From Pseudovirgaria hyperparasitica (Eukaryota > Ascomycota > Dothideomycetes > Acrospermales > Acrospermaceae): DNA of 64,000 nt. The notes beneath the pieces are model-generated. The model made no database searches, was not told the origin of the DNA, and was given only the letters and a program-made list of their open reading frames with translations. Below are positions 13,201-24,866 of the stretch, piece by piece. Both the position numbers and the translations under genes were made by a program. Position 1 is the first letter of the stretch. Every line of letters starts with the position of its first letter. The stretch lies in contig NW_022985560.1 of the NCBI RefSeq assembly GCF_010093815.1, forward strand, positions 307,501-371,500. The letters are read 5' to 3'.

Positions 13201-15316
13201 CTCGACCTCGTCTGTCTTGACTTTTTTGCCGATGAAATGCGAGTAAAGTTCTGTCTGGGAGATGAGAAAGTTGAGCTTGCGCTTCTGTCGATTGGCCTCC
13301 CGCTCAGCTTCGGCTTTCTTCGCATTTTCGATCTCAGCTCTCTCGGCCAACTTTCTCTGATCGCGCTCGTCCCGCTCGTTGCGCTTCCAGAAGGTGAGCA
13401 TCTCTCTCATGCTTCTCTTGGCCCGAGCCTGAACATCTTTCATGCTCTTATTCGTACGCATTTGCCATCTCCGGGCTTCCTTGGAGGCCAGTTGAGCCGT
13501 CTTACGAAGGTTCGATTGTTTCGTTTGAAGGGAGTTATCTTTGATGCGGTAGACCTTAGCAACATCTTTCTTAGAGATGTCTTTCCATATCGATTCGTAC
13601 AGCTGATTGTAGACCTTGGAGTCGTACCCGCTGATTGGACCGACTGGCGTGGATGATTCTTCTGTTTGACTTCGCTCATTCTTCAAGGCTTCCAAGCGAG
13701 CTTCTTCGCGAGGAGCGATGACAGGAAGATCGTCACCTCGCTCAATGGCAGCTTGTGCGGCAGCTGCTGCATCTTTCTCGGCTTGCTTCTGTTCCTTGCT
13801 CTTTCGTAGTCGAGAACCGGTACCCTTCCTCCCACCTCGCTTTGATACGCTCGATGGATCATCTGACATTTGGAACGAGCCCATAGTGCCACCCTCTAGA
13901 TTAGGTCCATGAGGCGTCATTTCACGGAACTCTTTGCTAGGAGTGCCACCTTGAAGAAGATGAGTAGTTGCTTTGGCCTTCTTTTCGGCCTTCTCGACTT
14001 CTTTGAGGTATTTGGTTCTCTCGGCATCATTTTCGGCCTGCTGTGCTCGAGCAAAAGCTTCATCTCGTTTCTGGGTCTCATTAGCTAACGTCTTCTCGCG
14101 TCGTCGCTTCCTTTGCATGTCCTTCTTTCTTTCCTTCTCTTCGGCTACCTCTTGCTCGCGGACCTCAGCCCAAGCGTCCTCGCCGAAATCGTTGTTGAAC
14201 TTTATCCTGGAGGTGGCTGCATGTGCTTCGAAGACGTCGATATATCGTTTGACGCCGGCTGCTCGACGGCGCTGTGGTTTGTTAGCACTTGAAGCCGACA
14301 AAGGAACGTTTGTAGGACTACGAACCTTGCGCTTGCCTGATTCTTGTAGTTCTATGGCCAAGGCACGCTTTAGTCCTCTTTGTTTGTACTCCTCTTTTTC
14401 AGCTTCCCATCCAGGGCCTTCAACGTCACTAAGATCTTTTGAGTCTATCCTCATAAGTTCCAGTTCGACGTCTCTCTCGTCAGGTTGAGGGACATGGACA
14501 GGCGGACGTTGTACCACCGAGTAGGATACGCCGTTGGCCACAGGTTTTTCGGGGCTTCGGGGAAGGACCGCCGTACTTCTACTAACGGGCCGCTCAACTT
14601 TAGGCGAGGTAGCGGCGACATCGGCATATTCTGTTGGAGCTGTGGGAATGGATGTCTTTGAAGGCTTTCGCTGTAGAGACTGAGCTGCAGGTTCCGTATC
14701 TGTACCGGACATAATACTCGAGAGAGACATTGGATCTGCTTTGCGACTTGAAGAAGCCATCTATTATTGCGTTAGTCGTTGTACCGTAAGGAAATTAATG
14801 CGCACGAACCTCTTGAGACGCTTGCCGGCTATGACTGGCTGCAGAGGGCTGGCCTGCAGTATTATTTACAGCTTGATAAACCTTGGGCGAGATGGGGGAA
14901 TGCGCAACAGCATCGACGCGAGTTGATGATGGAGTATGGATTGGATGAGGGAGTGCTGATGGATGTGGATGACTTGTGGCAACGGGAGATTGGTATCGAT
15001 TGTCGTATTGTGGTCGCGATTCGGCGTAGTTGTAGGGTTCCTGGGCCTATTGTCGCGGGGTTAGCTTTTGTTCAGTGGTTCAGTAGTCGGTACCAAGGAA
15101 TGTTACCTGCGGTTGATAGTGAGGCTCATGTCGCGAAGTTGGTCTTACAGGTCTTTCACCGGTATCTGTTGTTGGGTCGTAATAGCGCGAGCCACCGCCT
15201 ATTGAGGTTATTGGAGGTAACGCGTTCGTGTACGCAGAGTGGTGTCGGCTCGTGGGAGAGTAAGACTGGGTTGGCGAATGCGAAGGCGCATCGTTGTAGG
15301 CGGCGTGATTCGACAT
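10240..15316 (-). CDS. INO80: INO80 chromatin-remodelling ATPase
   Basis: Catalytic subunit of the INO80 complex, which slides nucleosomes and edits H2A.Z in the nucleus. Exons are 15107-15316, 14810-15046, 10464-14760 and 10240-10406 (4911 nt, 1636 aa); introns are 60, 49 and 57 bp and all joins keep frame. Residues 1-150 are Ser/Pro/Tyr-rich and disordered. The DBINO domain spans about 535-655 ([19 protein letters not shown] to [16 protein letters not shown]). The first helicase lobe has Walker A DEMGLGKT at 806-813 and DEAQ at 916-919; a long INO80-type insertion follows; the second lobe is near 1361-1494 with [11 protein letters not shown] and [11 protein letters not shown]. The last exon adds a basic tail. 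The first two exons are easily missed because the large third exon starts with its own ATG (14760). The gene is divergent from BRX1. Confidence 0.96.
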
Positions 15317-16229
15317 CTTGACGAATGTCACGGCGTGGCAAGCGTAGGGAGATGGTGTCCTTTCAAGATTCCATCTGCTTACTTGAGCGACTGAGGGTGA
15401 GACGCGGAGCGTGACGTGTGATGGCGGCCAAGCCCGCCGTGATGAGATAGTTGACGGCGATGGTGTTGAGGTTATGGGAGATGGTGATGGAATGAGATGA
15501 AAGATGAAGGATGGTTGGGATCCAAGGTTCAGGTTTGAACTAACGTGGCGTGGCCGGAGGTCGCTTGCGTTGCTCTCACGGATGCTTAAACGTGTATCTC
15601 CGTTTGACACCTGTCGGCGACGGGGAAGTCGATTATATGTATATAGGGTTTTGGGGGGAACAAAGAAGGGATGTAGGAGGCAGGATGGGAACGTCCATTG
15701 AATCGATGAATCAATATCCGTCACTGGCTCTGGCGTCCAAGCAAAGCCAACTGGTGTGCTCAGCGACAGATCCTCTCCATTCGGTCCAGCCCTGCACAGC
15801 GCGCGACGCCTGAGATACACGCGCACCTATTCTGGGAGTTTGCGGAGAGTCACTATTAATAGGGGATAGGCACATTGGAATTTAATCGCACTGTTTCTGC
15901 TCTCCGACATCTCCGATTGCTATATAGTTCTCTTGTTGTATAAGACAGCTGGTTGATGATGGCTGATTGAGCCCGTGGTCGGTTTTGGTCACGGTAGGTT
16001 GGGTGGTGGGTGGGTCGCAACTGCTCTCCGCTTTCCCCTTGCGCCTGCTTAAAGTTGTCGCATCGCGCTTTCCTACTATTATTTTTCGCGCTAGTCATTT
16101 TGCGGCCTAGCTCGGGAACGGGCGTGTAATCGGAAGCCACCCAGAAAATTACCTCGCCATCGAACCATATCGATCGCCAGGCCAGTTGTGGTGTTGCAGA
16201 GTCGTCTCTTTTTATTTTGATCTAACACA
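15317..16229. promoter_or_regulatory. Divergent INO80/BRX1 promoter region
   Basis: A 913 bp space separates the start codons of INO80 (minus) and BRX1 (plus), so both 5' untranslated regions and promoters must lie here. The INO80 side stays open upstream of its ATG with no further in-frame ATG. No specific factor site is claimed. Confidence 0.6.
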
Positions 16230-17292
16230 ATGGCTGCCGTATACAAGCAGCTCTCCAAGTCAGGCAAGACAGATGGTGCGCGCACTCCCGAGGACAAGAA
16301 AACTAGGCAGAGGGTGCTGATGCTGAGTTCGCGCGGCGTCACGCATAGGTATGGCGGTGCACTGGATATCGATGTCCAGAAACGATGACTGACAAATCTC
16401 ACAGACACCGCCACCTCATGAACGATTTGTATGCTCTCCTACCTCATAGTCGCAAAGACGCAAAGCTCGACACCAAGACGAAACTCTATCAACTCAACGA
16501 ACTCGCCGAACTGTACAATTGCAACAATGTTCTTTTCTTCGAAGCACGCAAGGGCAAGGATCTGTACGTATGGATGAGTAAAGCTCCCAACGGTCCTACG
16601 ATCAAGATGCACCTTTACAACTGTACGTGTCAAAGCCTCCTCATGCAACCTCCTATTTGCACATGATCTAATACCTCCAAGTAAACACCAGCGCCGAACT
16701 ACACTTCACAGGCAATTGCCTCAAAGGCTCACGTCCTATCCTCTCGTTTTCCTCTGCGTTCGACACGGACCCGCATCTACGTGTCCTCAAAGAACTCTTC
16801 TCGCACATCTTCGGCGTACCAAAGTCCAGTCGCAAAACCAAACCCTTCGTCGACCACGTCATGGGCTTCACCGTGCATGACAATAAAGTATGGATCCGCG
16901 TCTTCCAGATCGGCGAGGCCGAACAGACCAAGGTAGACAAGGCGGCTGCAAAAGCCGCAGCAATTGCGAGTGGAAGTGACAAGGAGAAGAAAAGCAAAGC
17001 CAAGACTGATGAGACAGATATTAGTCTAATCGAGATTGGACCTAGATTTGTCCTCACGCCGATCGTGATCTTGCAAGGTAGTTTCGGTGGGCCAGTGATC
17101 TACGAGAACAAGGAGTTTGTGAGTCCCAACCAGGTGCGCTCAGAGCTGCGACTGGGCAAGGCTGCAAAGTTGAGAAGGAGGACACAACAGGCGACAGAGA
17201 AGACGCTCAAGCGTGGCGAACTGGGCTTGAATACAGACGGTGGGAAGAAGAAGCCGAGAGATGCCCTGGACAATCGTGTACTGTTTGCTTGA
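16230..17292 (+). CDS. BRX1: Ribosome biogenesis protein BRX1 (Brix domain)
   Basis: Nucleolar assembly factor for the 60S subunit that acts with EBP2 on early pre-ribosomes. Exons are 16230-16348, 16405-16622 and 16682-17292 (948 nt, 315 aa), with introns of 56 and 59 bp. The Brix domain runs from about residue 28 to 235: RVLMLSSRGVTHRHRHLMND, LYNCNNVLFFEARKGKDLYV, LHFTGNCLKGSRPILSFS, and the C-terminal half with IGPRFVLTPIVILQGSFGGP. A Lys/Ala-rich insertion sits near residues 185-215. The C-terminus is basic, as is usual. Length matches the family. The start is the only ATG ahead of the first conserved block. It converges on CTR9 with a 243 bp gap. Confidence 0.96.
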
Positions 17293-17535
17293 AAAATGTT
17301 CTGATATCCCGGATTCTTGCTGTTGGCTGCATTTTATGGTGTTTGGCGCTGAACAGTAGTGTGTCACAAAAAGTTTATAGAGTTCTGGAAGACTCAGCAG
17401 CGCCAATGTCGGTGTCATATCGAACAGTGTGACCCTGTATAGCAGTATAGATCCTACTTTTGCCCAAGATCACCTATCGCCATATTTATGAACTCCATGC
17501 TATGCTGTGCAAAATGAAAAGAATCAAGAGTTTGC

Positions 17536-20500
17536 CTACTCATCATCTGAGGCTGCTCCATTAGCCGTTGCCTCTCCCATAGCAACATCCTCGTCCTCGT
17601 CTTCCTCGTCGTCCACCACTCTTGCTACCTTTCTCGGCTTCACGGGGGCAGCGATATCATCGCCAGAACCTTCCGCCCCGCCCCGGTTCTCTGCCGGTGC
17701 ATCGCCCTCGGTATCGCTATCAACCACAACTTCATCAGATTTGAACTTGCCTGCCTTCCCGCTCTTCGGTACAAGCTTCCTTTTCTTCTTTTTTCGCGGC
17801 GCCTCATCTCCGCTATCCGCTCCCGATAATTCATCACCAGGCGTCCTGCTCCGCGGCCTTCTTTTCGGTCTACGCTCCTCTCCACTGCTGGCCTCGTTCT
17901 CTGTATTGATCTCGCTGCTATCGCCCTTCTTCTTGCGCTTGGAGCGCCCCTTCCCCCTCGCGGCACGATCTGCTTTACGTGCTTCTTCCTCCGCTTGATC
18001 TTCCTTGCGACGACGATCATCCTCGATACGTTTGGCTGCTAACTCGCGATCGAGATTCTCGATCCGCTGGCGTTCTTCGGCGATTTTGCGACGCTGCTCC
18101 GCCGCCACCTCTTCCTTCCTCCGCTTCTCGTCCTCGCGCTTCTTGATTTCCGCTTCACGTGCTTGGCGCGCAGACTGGAGACGCGCAGCGTTCTTCTCTT
18201 CATATTCTTTCTGATTTTGGACGGCGCGCTCAAGTTGTTTGCGCATAGTGTTGCGTCCCATATTGGCGCGGGCTTCGATGTCACTCTTCGGAAAGGGTGG
18301 GTTCGGCCCATTCGCAATGGTGGTGAAGGAGGCGATGGCTTCATCGAGGTCGGAGGCAGCAGTCTGTACGTCTTGTAGGCTTCGTTCAGATTCAGGAGTG
18401 GTATATATGAGTTGCGCGATCTGTATTTGAACGAAGGCGATATTGAAGCGGTAAAAGGACTGGTCAGGGTTGTTGTTGACCTCAAGAGCCTGGTATAGTT
18501 AGTCGTGCAGTCCTCTGGGAAGCCAAAAGTACGAACCGTTCTGGAGTATTCAAGCGCCGACTTCATCGCTTCAAGGCTTTTCTCTTGTTTGCCCCTTGTG
18601 AGCCACACACGGCCAAGGCACGCGAGAAGTTGTGGGTCCCGTCCCTTGTCTTTGTTCAGAGCGATCTCATAGTTCTCGATTGCGCGCGTATATTGCTTCA
18701 ACTCGCAATATACATGCCCGAGATTGATGAATACACTCGCCTCCTTCATGGTCTCTCGGACTTTGGTGAAAATTTGTACTGCATTGTTGAGGTCTTTCCG
18801 GTCTTCTACGAGAGCGATAGCGATTCCTTGAGCAGCGTATGCATTCTTAGGATCCAGCTGTAGAGCTTTGTCAAAGAATTCCACGGCCTTCTCGTACATT
18901 TTGCGTCGCTTGTCTTTATCTTGCTCAGTGTCTCTGCGCATCTCTCTCGCAATCGTCAAGTATATGTTACCCATTCCTACTAGTGAATATCTATCATGTT
19001 TCTCGTGGTTTTGTAGAGTATGTCGGTAATGTCTTTGCTCCTGATCCTCTCCAATATTCGCCGTACGTCTCTTCGATCCGTTGAGGTAAAACCCATAGAG
19101 CGCACGAACTTCCAGGTTAGACGGCTCAGCCTGGAATAGCCTCTGCACTGCTTTCGGTCCATCTCCAGTACCATCTTGCTTCAAGTTTATGTATGCAAGG
19201 CGCGTTATCGCATCTGTGTAGTCTCCGTGTCGCTCGAGCAGACCCTCGTACACCCGTTTAGCCTCATCGGGCATCCCCTCAGCCTCGTAAGTGCGAGCAA
19301 GATTGTAGCTTATTGTTGTTACAAGCGCATCTGAATCGACGGATGGGTCTTTGTCGCCGACCTTTACGCAGGCGGTAAGCGCTGTCTGGAACAGTTCCCG
19401 GGCCTGAGTATATTTCTCTGCTTGATAATGAAAACATGCCATGTTGTTCAGGAGTTGTGGCGGTAGAAGTTCGCGAAGAAGGGTTTTCAATTGCGCAGCG
19501 TCATTGACGTCCTCTGGTCGCTCATCAGCTGGAATGTCGTCGATAAGCATCTCCTCAACTAGCTGGAGGCACTGAAGACTCTTCTCGGGAGATTCTAATT
19601 CGTATAATCGAGCTAAATTCAGCAGAACCATATAATCAGGTTCAATTTTCTTCTTCGGATCTTTCCACGCCGCCCTGGCGCCCTCGAGTAGGCCTATAGC
19701 CTTCTTGATTTCTGTAGATTTGTCTTCTTTCGAATTCGCCGATTGCGAGGCAAATACATCCTCGGCAAAGAGAGTTCCGAGAAGAACCATAGCTTCGACG
19801 CTTTTGCTGTGCTGTACAATCTTCTCAAGTCGAAACTTAGCGCCATCAAAGTCTTGCATAAGAACTTTTATCTGAGCTGCTCCAAATTTCGCTGGTAAAT
19901 ATCCTCTCTCATCTCCTCCCCTAGCTTGGTCAGCCTTGGAGTAATATTCATTGGCTTTTGCTAAGTTGTCAGCATAGTGTTCTTTCCTCGCAAGAAGATA
20001 CCAGCCGTCACTAGCGATTGCATGAATGTCCGTCAGGTCAATGGCTCTTCGTGCGAGCTTCTCGACATGTCCCATAGTCTTTGTTACCAAAAAATGGGAC
20101 CCGAATGCAACGCAAGACAACGGGTACCTCTCGTCGAGTTTAAATGCTCTCTGAACGTATTCGGTGACGGCTTTCTTGTACGATGTTTGGAATTTGGCAT
20201 CTTTCGGAGAGAATTGTGCGCTGGTGTAGAGGTAGTAGAGTCCAAGTAAAATCTTTGCTACTTTCGATGATGGATTCTTCACATGTCAATATAGATCCGT
20301 CGTACATCGAACAAGTTAATAATCTTACCAGGTCCAACGCTCGCGTCCATGCCCCTTTCGCGTCATCCTTGTGTCCAAGCTCCCAGAAACAACATCCAAT
20401 ACCAATGCGAGGATCCGGATCGATCAGCTCCGGCGACCTAGAAAGCACCATTTGATAGAGCTCCAAGGCTTCGCCTGGTTTCCCTAGAGCAAATTGAACT

Positions 20501-21214
20501 CGCGCTTTACCGAGCAAAGCCATGACGTTTTTGCCGCTCGAGGACCGGATTGCATCCTCGAAACATTTCGCTGCCTGTCTAAGAGTGTCTACCTTCTCGC
20601 TGGCCTGAGTTCCCGCCCGTGAGGGGGGCGTCAGAGAGGCTTTCAGTAGATAAAGAACACCACGAGCTAGAAAAAGTGGTGAGTAGGACGGACTGATTTT
20701 CGATGCTTCGTTCAAGGCGTGAGTAGCAAATTGAATATAGCTGTCTTTGGTCCTGACATCAGCGTCTGCGCCGTCTAATGCTGTGTTAGTATGCTTGCAA
20801 CCCTTCACCTTAGCGATCTGTCTGACCTGGCCTGACTCGAGGAGAGTCTCTACATTTAAGGAGGTTCATCCAGCACAGCGCGTTCAGTAGCGCCAGACGG
20901 TCCTCCAAACTTCCACGGCTCAGCGCACTCAGACCTGTTGTGAGGACCTGTATTGCGACTTCTACTTTCTTGTGTTTGGCATACCCTAATGCCACTGCCA
21001 TCCACATGTTTTTGGCCGCCTCTTCATTCTCAAGCAAGGTGCACAATTCTGTTGGATCATCTTGAATATCTTCGTCCAAAGGAACTTCCACATCTATAGT
21101 ATCGTCATTCTCTGAGACTGAGACGAACACAGCCTTGGGAACATCTGCGAATCTTTTTGTGCTTCTGTGGCCGTTCACGCCGTTCGTTGGCGCGTCTCGA
21201 CTTGCGGAGGCCAT
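17536..21214 (-). CDS. CTR9: PAF1 complex subunit CTR9 (TPR protein)
   Basis: Scaffold of the PAF1 complex, which travels with RNA polymerase II and promotes elongation, H2B ubiquitination and H3K4/K36 methylation. Exons are 20827-21214, 20329-20780, 18537-20276 and 17536-18489 (3534 nt, 1177 aa); introns are 46, 52 and 47 bp. TPR repeats fill roughly residues 40-880, for example AAKNMWMAVALGYAKHKK, FLARGVLYLL, LLPPQLLNNMACFHYQ and AIENYEIALNKD. From about 920 the protein becomes a charged coiled coil (EIKKREDEKRRKEEVAAEQR), followed by an alternating basic and acidic tail ending in poly-acidic DDEEDEDEDVAMGE. The start is the ATG at 21214; the three codons before it lack an ATG. The tail composition matches fungal CTR9. 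Confident. Confidence 0.95.
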
Positions 21215-21592
21215 GGAGCCCAAGAGTGAAGGGAAGTGGAATCCTTTGTAACGACACTTTAGGTGAGCATTAGCCGAGATGTACGTCGCATTCGGTATTA
21301 TATCCTCGTTTCGAAAGTGCTTGCGAGACCTGGCGGGCAGCCGGTATGAATGAATGGTAGATCATATAAACTTCTTCGCGCAGCGCTCAAGCTCACTGGA
21401 GCGCGACTTGCCAAATGCCAAGGCGCTAAGGTCCGAGCTCAGCCGGAGCTCGAAATGGAAGGGGTGAATAAACCGCAAACCACCACAATAGCCAGCCAGC
21501 TATCAATAGCACGAGTCTTGCACTTGTCTGTGTTGAGTCCTATTGATGGGCCTTTTACTACGTGTATTCCATGAACCGCTCGTTGTATCGAA
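21215..21592. other. Intergenic, CTR9 promoter and GSH2 3' region
   Basis: A 378 bp gap between tandem minus-strand genes. It must contain the end of the glutathione synthetase transcript and the CTR9 promoter. Nothing else is seen. Confidence 0.5.
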
Positions 21593-23356
21593 CTACACAT
21601 CGACCAAGCAGCAGCTATCCACTGCACCAAAGCCCGCGGCGACACCTCCTTCTCCACTCTGATCACCTTTCGTCCTCAATAAGTATCCAGCTTCCCAGTT
21701 TTCTAGCACACGTCCCTTAGGTTCTTCGTCTGTCGAGCTCTCCCATAAGCAGACTCCGTAGACACCTAGTTCGCATATTACGCCGCCCCTTTGTAATTCC
21801 CCATTTCGAATGATGATATTGTCTTGCGGAGGCGGCTCTATCATCTCCATCAATATATGCGCCGGCCAATGTGACTCGGGTATCCCCTTCAAGAACTCTG
21901 GAATGGCTTTGCGATACACATTGTTGCCTCCACCTTCCCTCTGTGGTTTTAGAACGAGACGTTGAGCCCGCTCCGTATTTAGGGCCAGGGACCGCGCCTC
22001 GAGTCCAGCCTGAGATTTGTCCAAAGGATAGATCGGCGCAAATGTATCAAGTAGCCTGGGGATGTCATCTTTCAGAGCGAATCTTTCAAGGTGCGGGGAG
22101 TGAGGTGTTGCAAGGACCTGCTGAACCTTCTTGCATCCGGCAAGATGGGTCAATATGCTGGGACACTTGATAGCTCGGCTTCTTTCGAGGTGCAGTCTTG
22201 CATCCCACTCTGTTCCCGACAGATAGTCGTCGGGTGAATATCCAGCGCGGAGATACACTGTTGTCACTTCCCATTGGATATCTGAGGCATGTGGTGAGGT
22301 GTATAGCAGCGTTTTGTCGTCATTGAGATGGGTCTCTTCGAGTACACGCGCGAAAGGGAGTCTGAAAGCTCTGACACCGTGTGCCTCCAAGAGCTCGTAT
22401 TCCAAATGTCGCTGATCAAAGACATTACGCTCCGGTTCTTGAACTAAGAAAATGATGCATAAATTCTTGTCACTCTTAGACGGTCCATACGCCGTATGTG
22501 CTGCTACGAGACCGCGCGTGAGTGACGCGATGGCCTGACTTTGCGGTATGGACGATTCGGTGAAGCTTGAACCATCTTTGTTAGCAGGGTAAGCGCCAGT
22601 CCGGAGAAGATATCTGTGTAGAGTTGAAACTTTGGACGATAATCCGCCGAAAGATGACGCTATCGTGTTGAATTCAACTTGCTTCAAGCCGACATTGCGA
22701 CTATTTTCCAATTCTTCCACATGCACCATGTAGTCTGAGCGAAACAGACCGAGAGTCAGAGACTGCTTATAGTCAACACCGTGATTGACTGTTTGAAGCC
22801 AAATTACAGACCTGAGTGTAACCCTCCTGTTTGACCGTCATGTGCACTTCCCATAGCTTTGTAATAAAATCGTCTATACCGACTAGCCTTCGAGGACATG
22901 TCAGTGATTCCGTGTGGTAGGAATAAAATCTCAACGCTGTTACTTGTTCTTAGATGAAACGACTTTGACCAGGCATTTCCAACATATGTCCAGGAACAAA
23001 TAGTGGCATGTCGAATACATCTCTGTGCATAGTGTTCTCTGGAGCTTATCTTACTCTTGTACAATAGATCCCAGCCAGTCTTCGTCCCTCGCAATAGCTG
23101 AGTACAACCGATTATAGGCGGTTTGGATACTTCGCCCTTGCTCAAAGCATGACCGCGGGAACAGACTTGGGAATATTGTTACTGGTGCTGTTGTTGCTAG
23201 CACGCCAGACGGATCTACAGTCGCGCTTATGAAGGCCGACTGCGGTCTTACGGCGAGTCCATGAGCGATCGACCAATCTTTGATGTTAGTGAGTAGATAC
23301 GAAGTCTGCGTGTCGTCAAGTGCTGGTGGGTATTTCGGGAATATGGGCGATTTCAT
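21593..23356 (-). CDS. GSH2: Glutathione synthetase
   Basis: Joins gamma-glutamylcysteine and glycine using ATP, the second step of glutathione synthesis, in the cytosol. Exons are 23055-23356, 22812-22887 and 21593-22762 (1548 nt, 515 aa). The first intron is 167 bp, the longest in the gene; the second is 49 bp. Eukaryotic-type motifs are FRSDYMVH near residue 134, the substrate-binding stretch KQVEFNTIASSFGGLS near 153-168, and the ATP-grasp glycine loop KPQREGGGNN at about 398-407. ILMEMIEPP and the C-terminal small loop (GGVAAGFGAVDSC) follow. Length is normal for the family. The first exon (IFPKYPP) and the second (DDFITKLWEVHMTVKQEGYT) match in order. Confident. Confidence 0.96.
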
Positions 23357-24866
23357 CGATGCAGTGATGATATATGGAATCAGAATAATGCTCGATGTCT
23401 TGGTCTAGGGAGGATGCAAAAGATATTTTGCAGGTAGAGGCTTCGCAGGCAGGGAGGTCTATCACAACATGTATTAATTAATACAATTCTGGGGATGCTT
23501 GGCGACCGGCGGACCGACCGAGGACCTGACGGGTCATAAATCGGATTTACATCGGATCAGCTTCGTATTAGCTAATCAAAGGGCAACCTCACCCTCACCT
23601 CGTAAGCATCGACATCAAGCCGCGGTGCTGATCACAGTATTGATACACTCCAGAATATTACCCTTATCTCTAGTATATTCCATTCCTCGCTACAGATATA
23701 GCGATGAGTGCTGCTGACAAGGACAAGAGTTCAATTGAGTAAATCTGACAACTCTTTACATAACACGACTCACATCGCTTTAGTAGAAGGTCCCCGTGTC
23801 ATGAAAATGCACACTGACCCGTCATCATTTAAAAATATTGACTGTACTCACTAATCTAGACATAAGGCTTGTGATGACCGATATGATCAAAACAGTTGGC
23901 ATGGATTATGTAGCCATACCTACCTACCCACCAGGTAGAGTAAAAGGTCTTGGCAAATACACTCACCAAAGACAAAAGATTTATTGAGAAACAACATACC
24001 GAAGGGCAGATCCAAGGCCGGGGGTTCGTACTCTCTCGATCCCCTACGACCGCCTGGCCGAATATAAGTATCTATTGGTCCTCTGACCGATGATCACCCA
24101 GCTTTTACATTGAATATAAATTGCCTACATGACGGACCATAAGGCTTATCGTACATATCTGATCCGCCTCTGGCCTAGAGTAGCTCGGGAACACATGTAA
24201 CGACGTACCCGGGTACTAGTAAGGTCTGTCGATTCTAAATCAGTTGCCCTTTGCGTATCTTCGAGCCTTTCTAACGCTCTTATAGGCACCCCTCGAAAGC
24301 TCTCACATTCAGATTTTGCTTCTACACACTCTGGTTGGCTTTTTAATATATATACATATTTACTGCAAATCAATGATCGCATGAACTCTGTTCCATCGCT
24401 CATACAAGAAGGGACCAATCACGCAATTGGGTGTAAACGCTCCATCAGAGAGAGGCTACGCCTTAGGGTATCACGATATGCAGCCTCGCTAAGTGAATGC
24501 GCACAGTGGCGACTCAAATAAGGATGCTTGGGCCTTTGTTTGTGTCGCCATTCGCTGACTGTGGTCGCCGGGAAGATAAAAGTGGAGCAAGTGAATTCGC
24601 AAGCGCAGGGACCTTGACAGATTACGAGCCCCGCCCTTGTGCCGTTGTTTACTTGCTCATATCTGATTCTTGCTCTCTTTACCTCTTTCTCTCACAGTAA
24701 AGTCAACTCCTGAGTCTGTCTCTTTTGCAGCTTTCAGTGTCCAACCTCGCACGAACACTTGTTTTGGTTTCGACCTCCTAAATTGCCATTACCAGCCAGA
24801 TCTTTTCTTTTCTCACACTTGTACAGGTCAGGCACGCAAGACGAGTCTCAACCTTTTCCAGTTCCA
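23357..24866. promoter_or_regulatory. Divergent GSH2/SNF2-like gene intergenic region
   Basis: Promoters of glutathione synthetase (left) and of the SNF2-like gene (right). A pyrimidine-rich tract ending in ACAG at 24,826 looks like the acceptor of a 5'-leader intron for the right-hand gene, which would explain why open frames before 24,867 lack an ATG. The stretch 23,870-24,130 is AT-rich with no recognisable gene. Confidence 0.45.

Noticed and set aside
12763-13656. 297-codon open frame on the plus strand
   Set aside because: Antisense to the INO80 main exon, no family features; open because of codon bias on the other strand.
14779-15321. 180-codon open frame on the plus strand
   Set aside because: Antisense to INO80 exons 1 and 2, whose joined frame is well supported.
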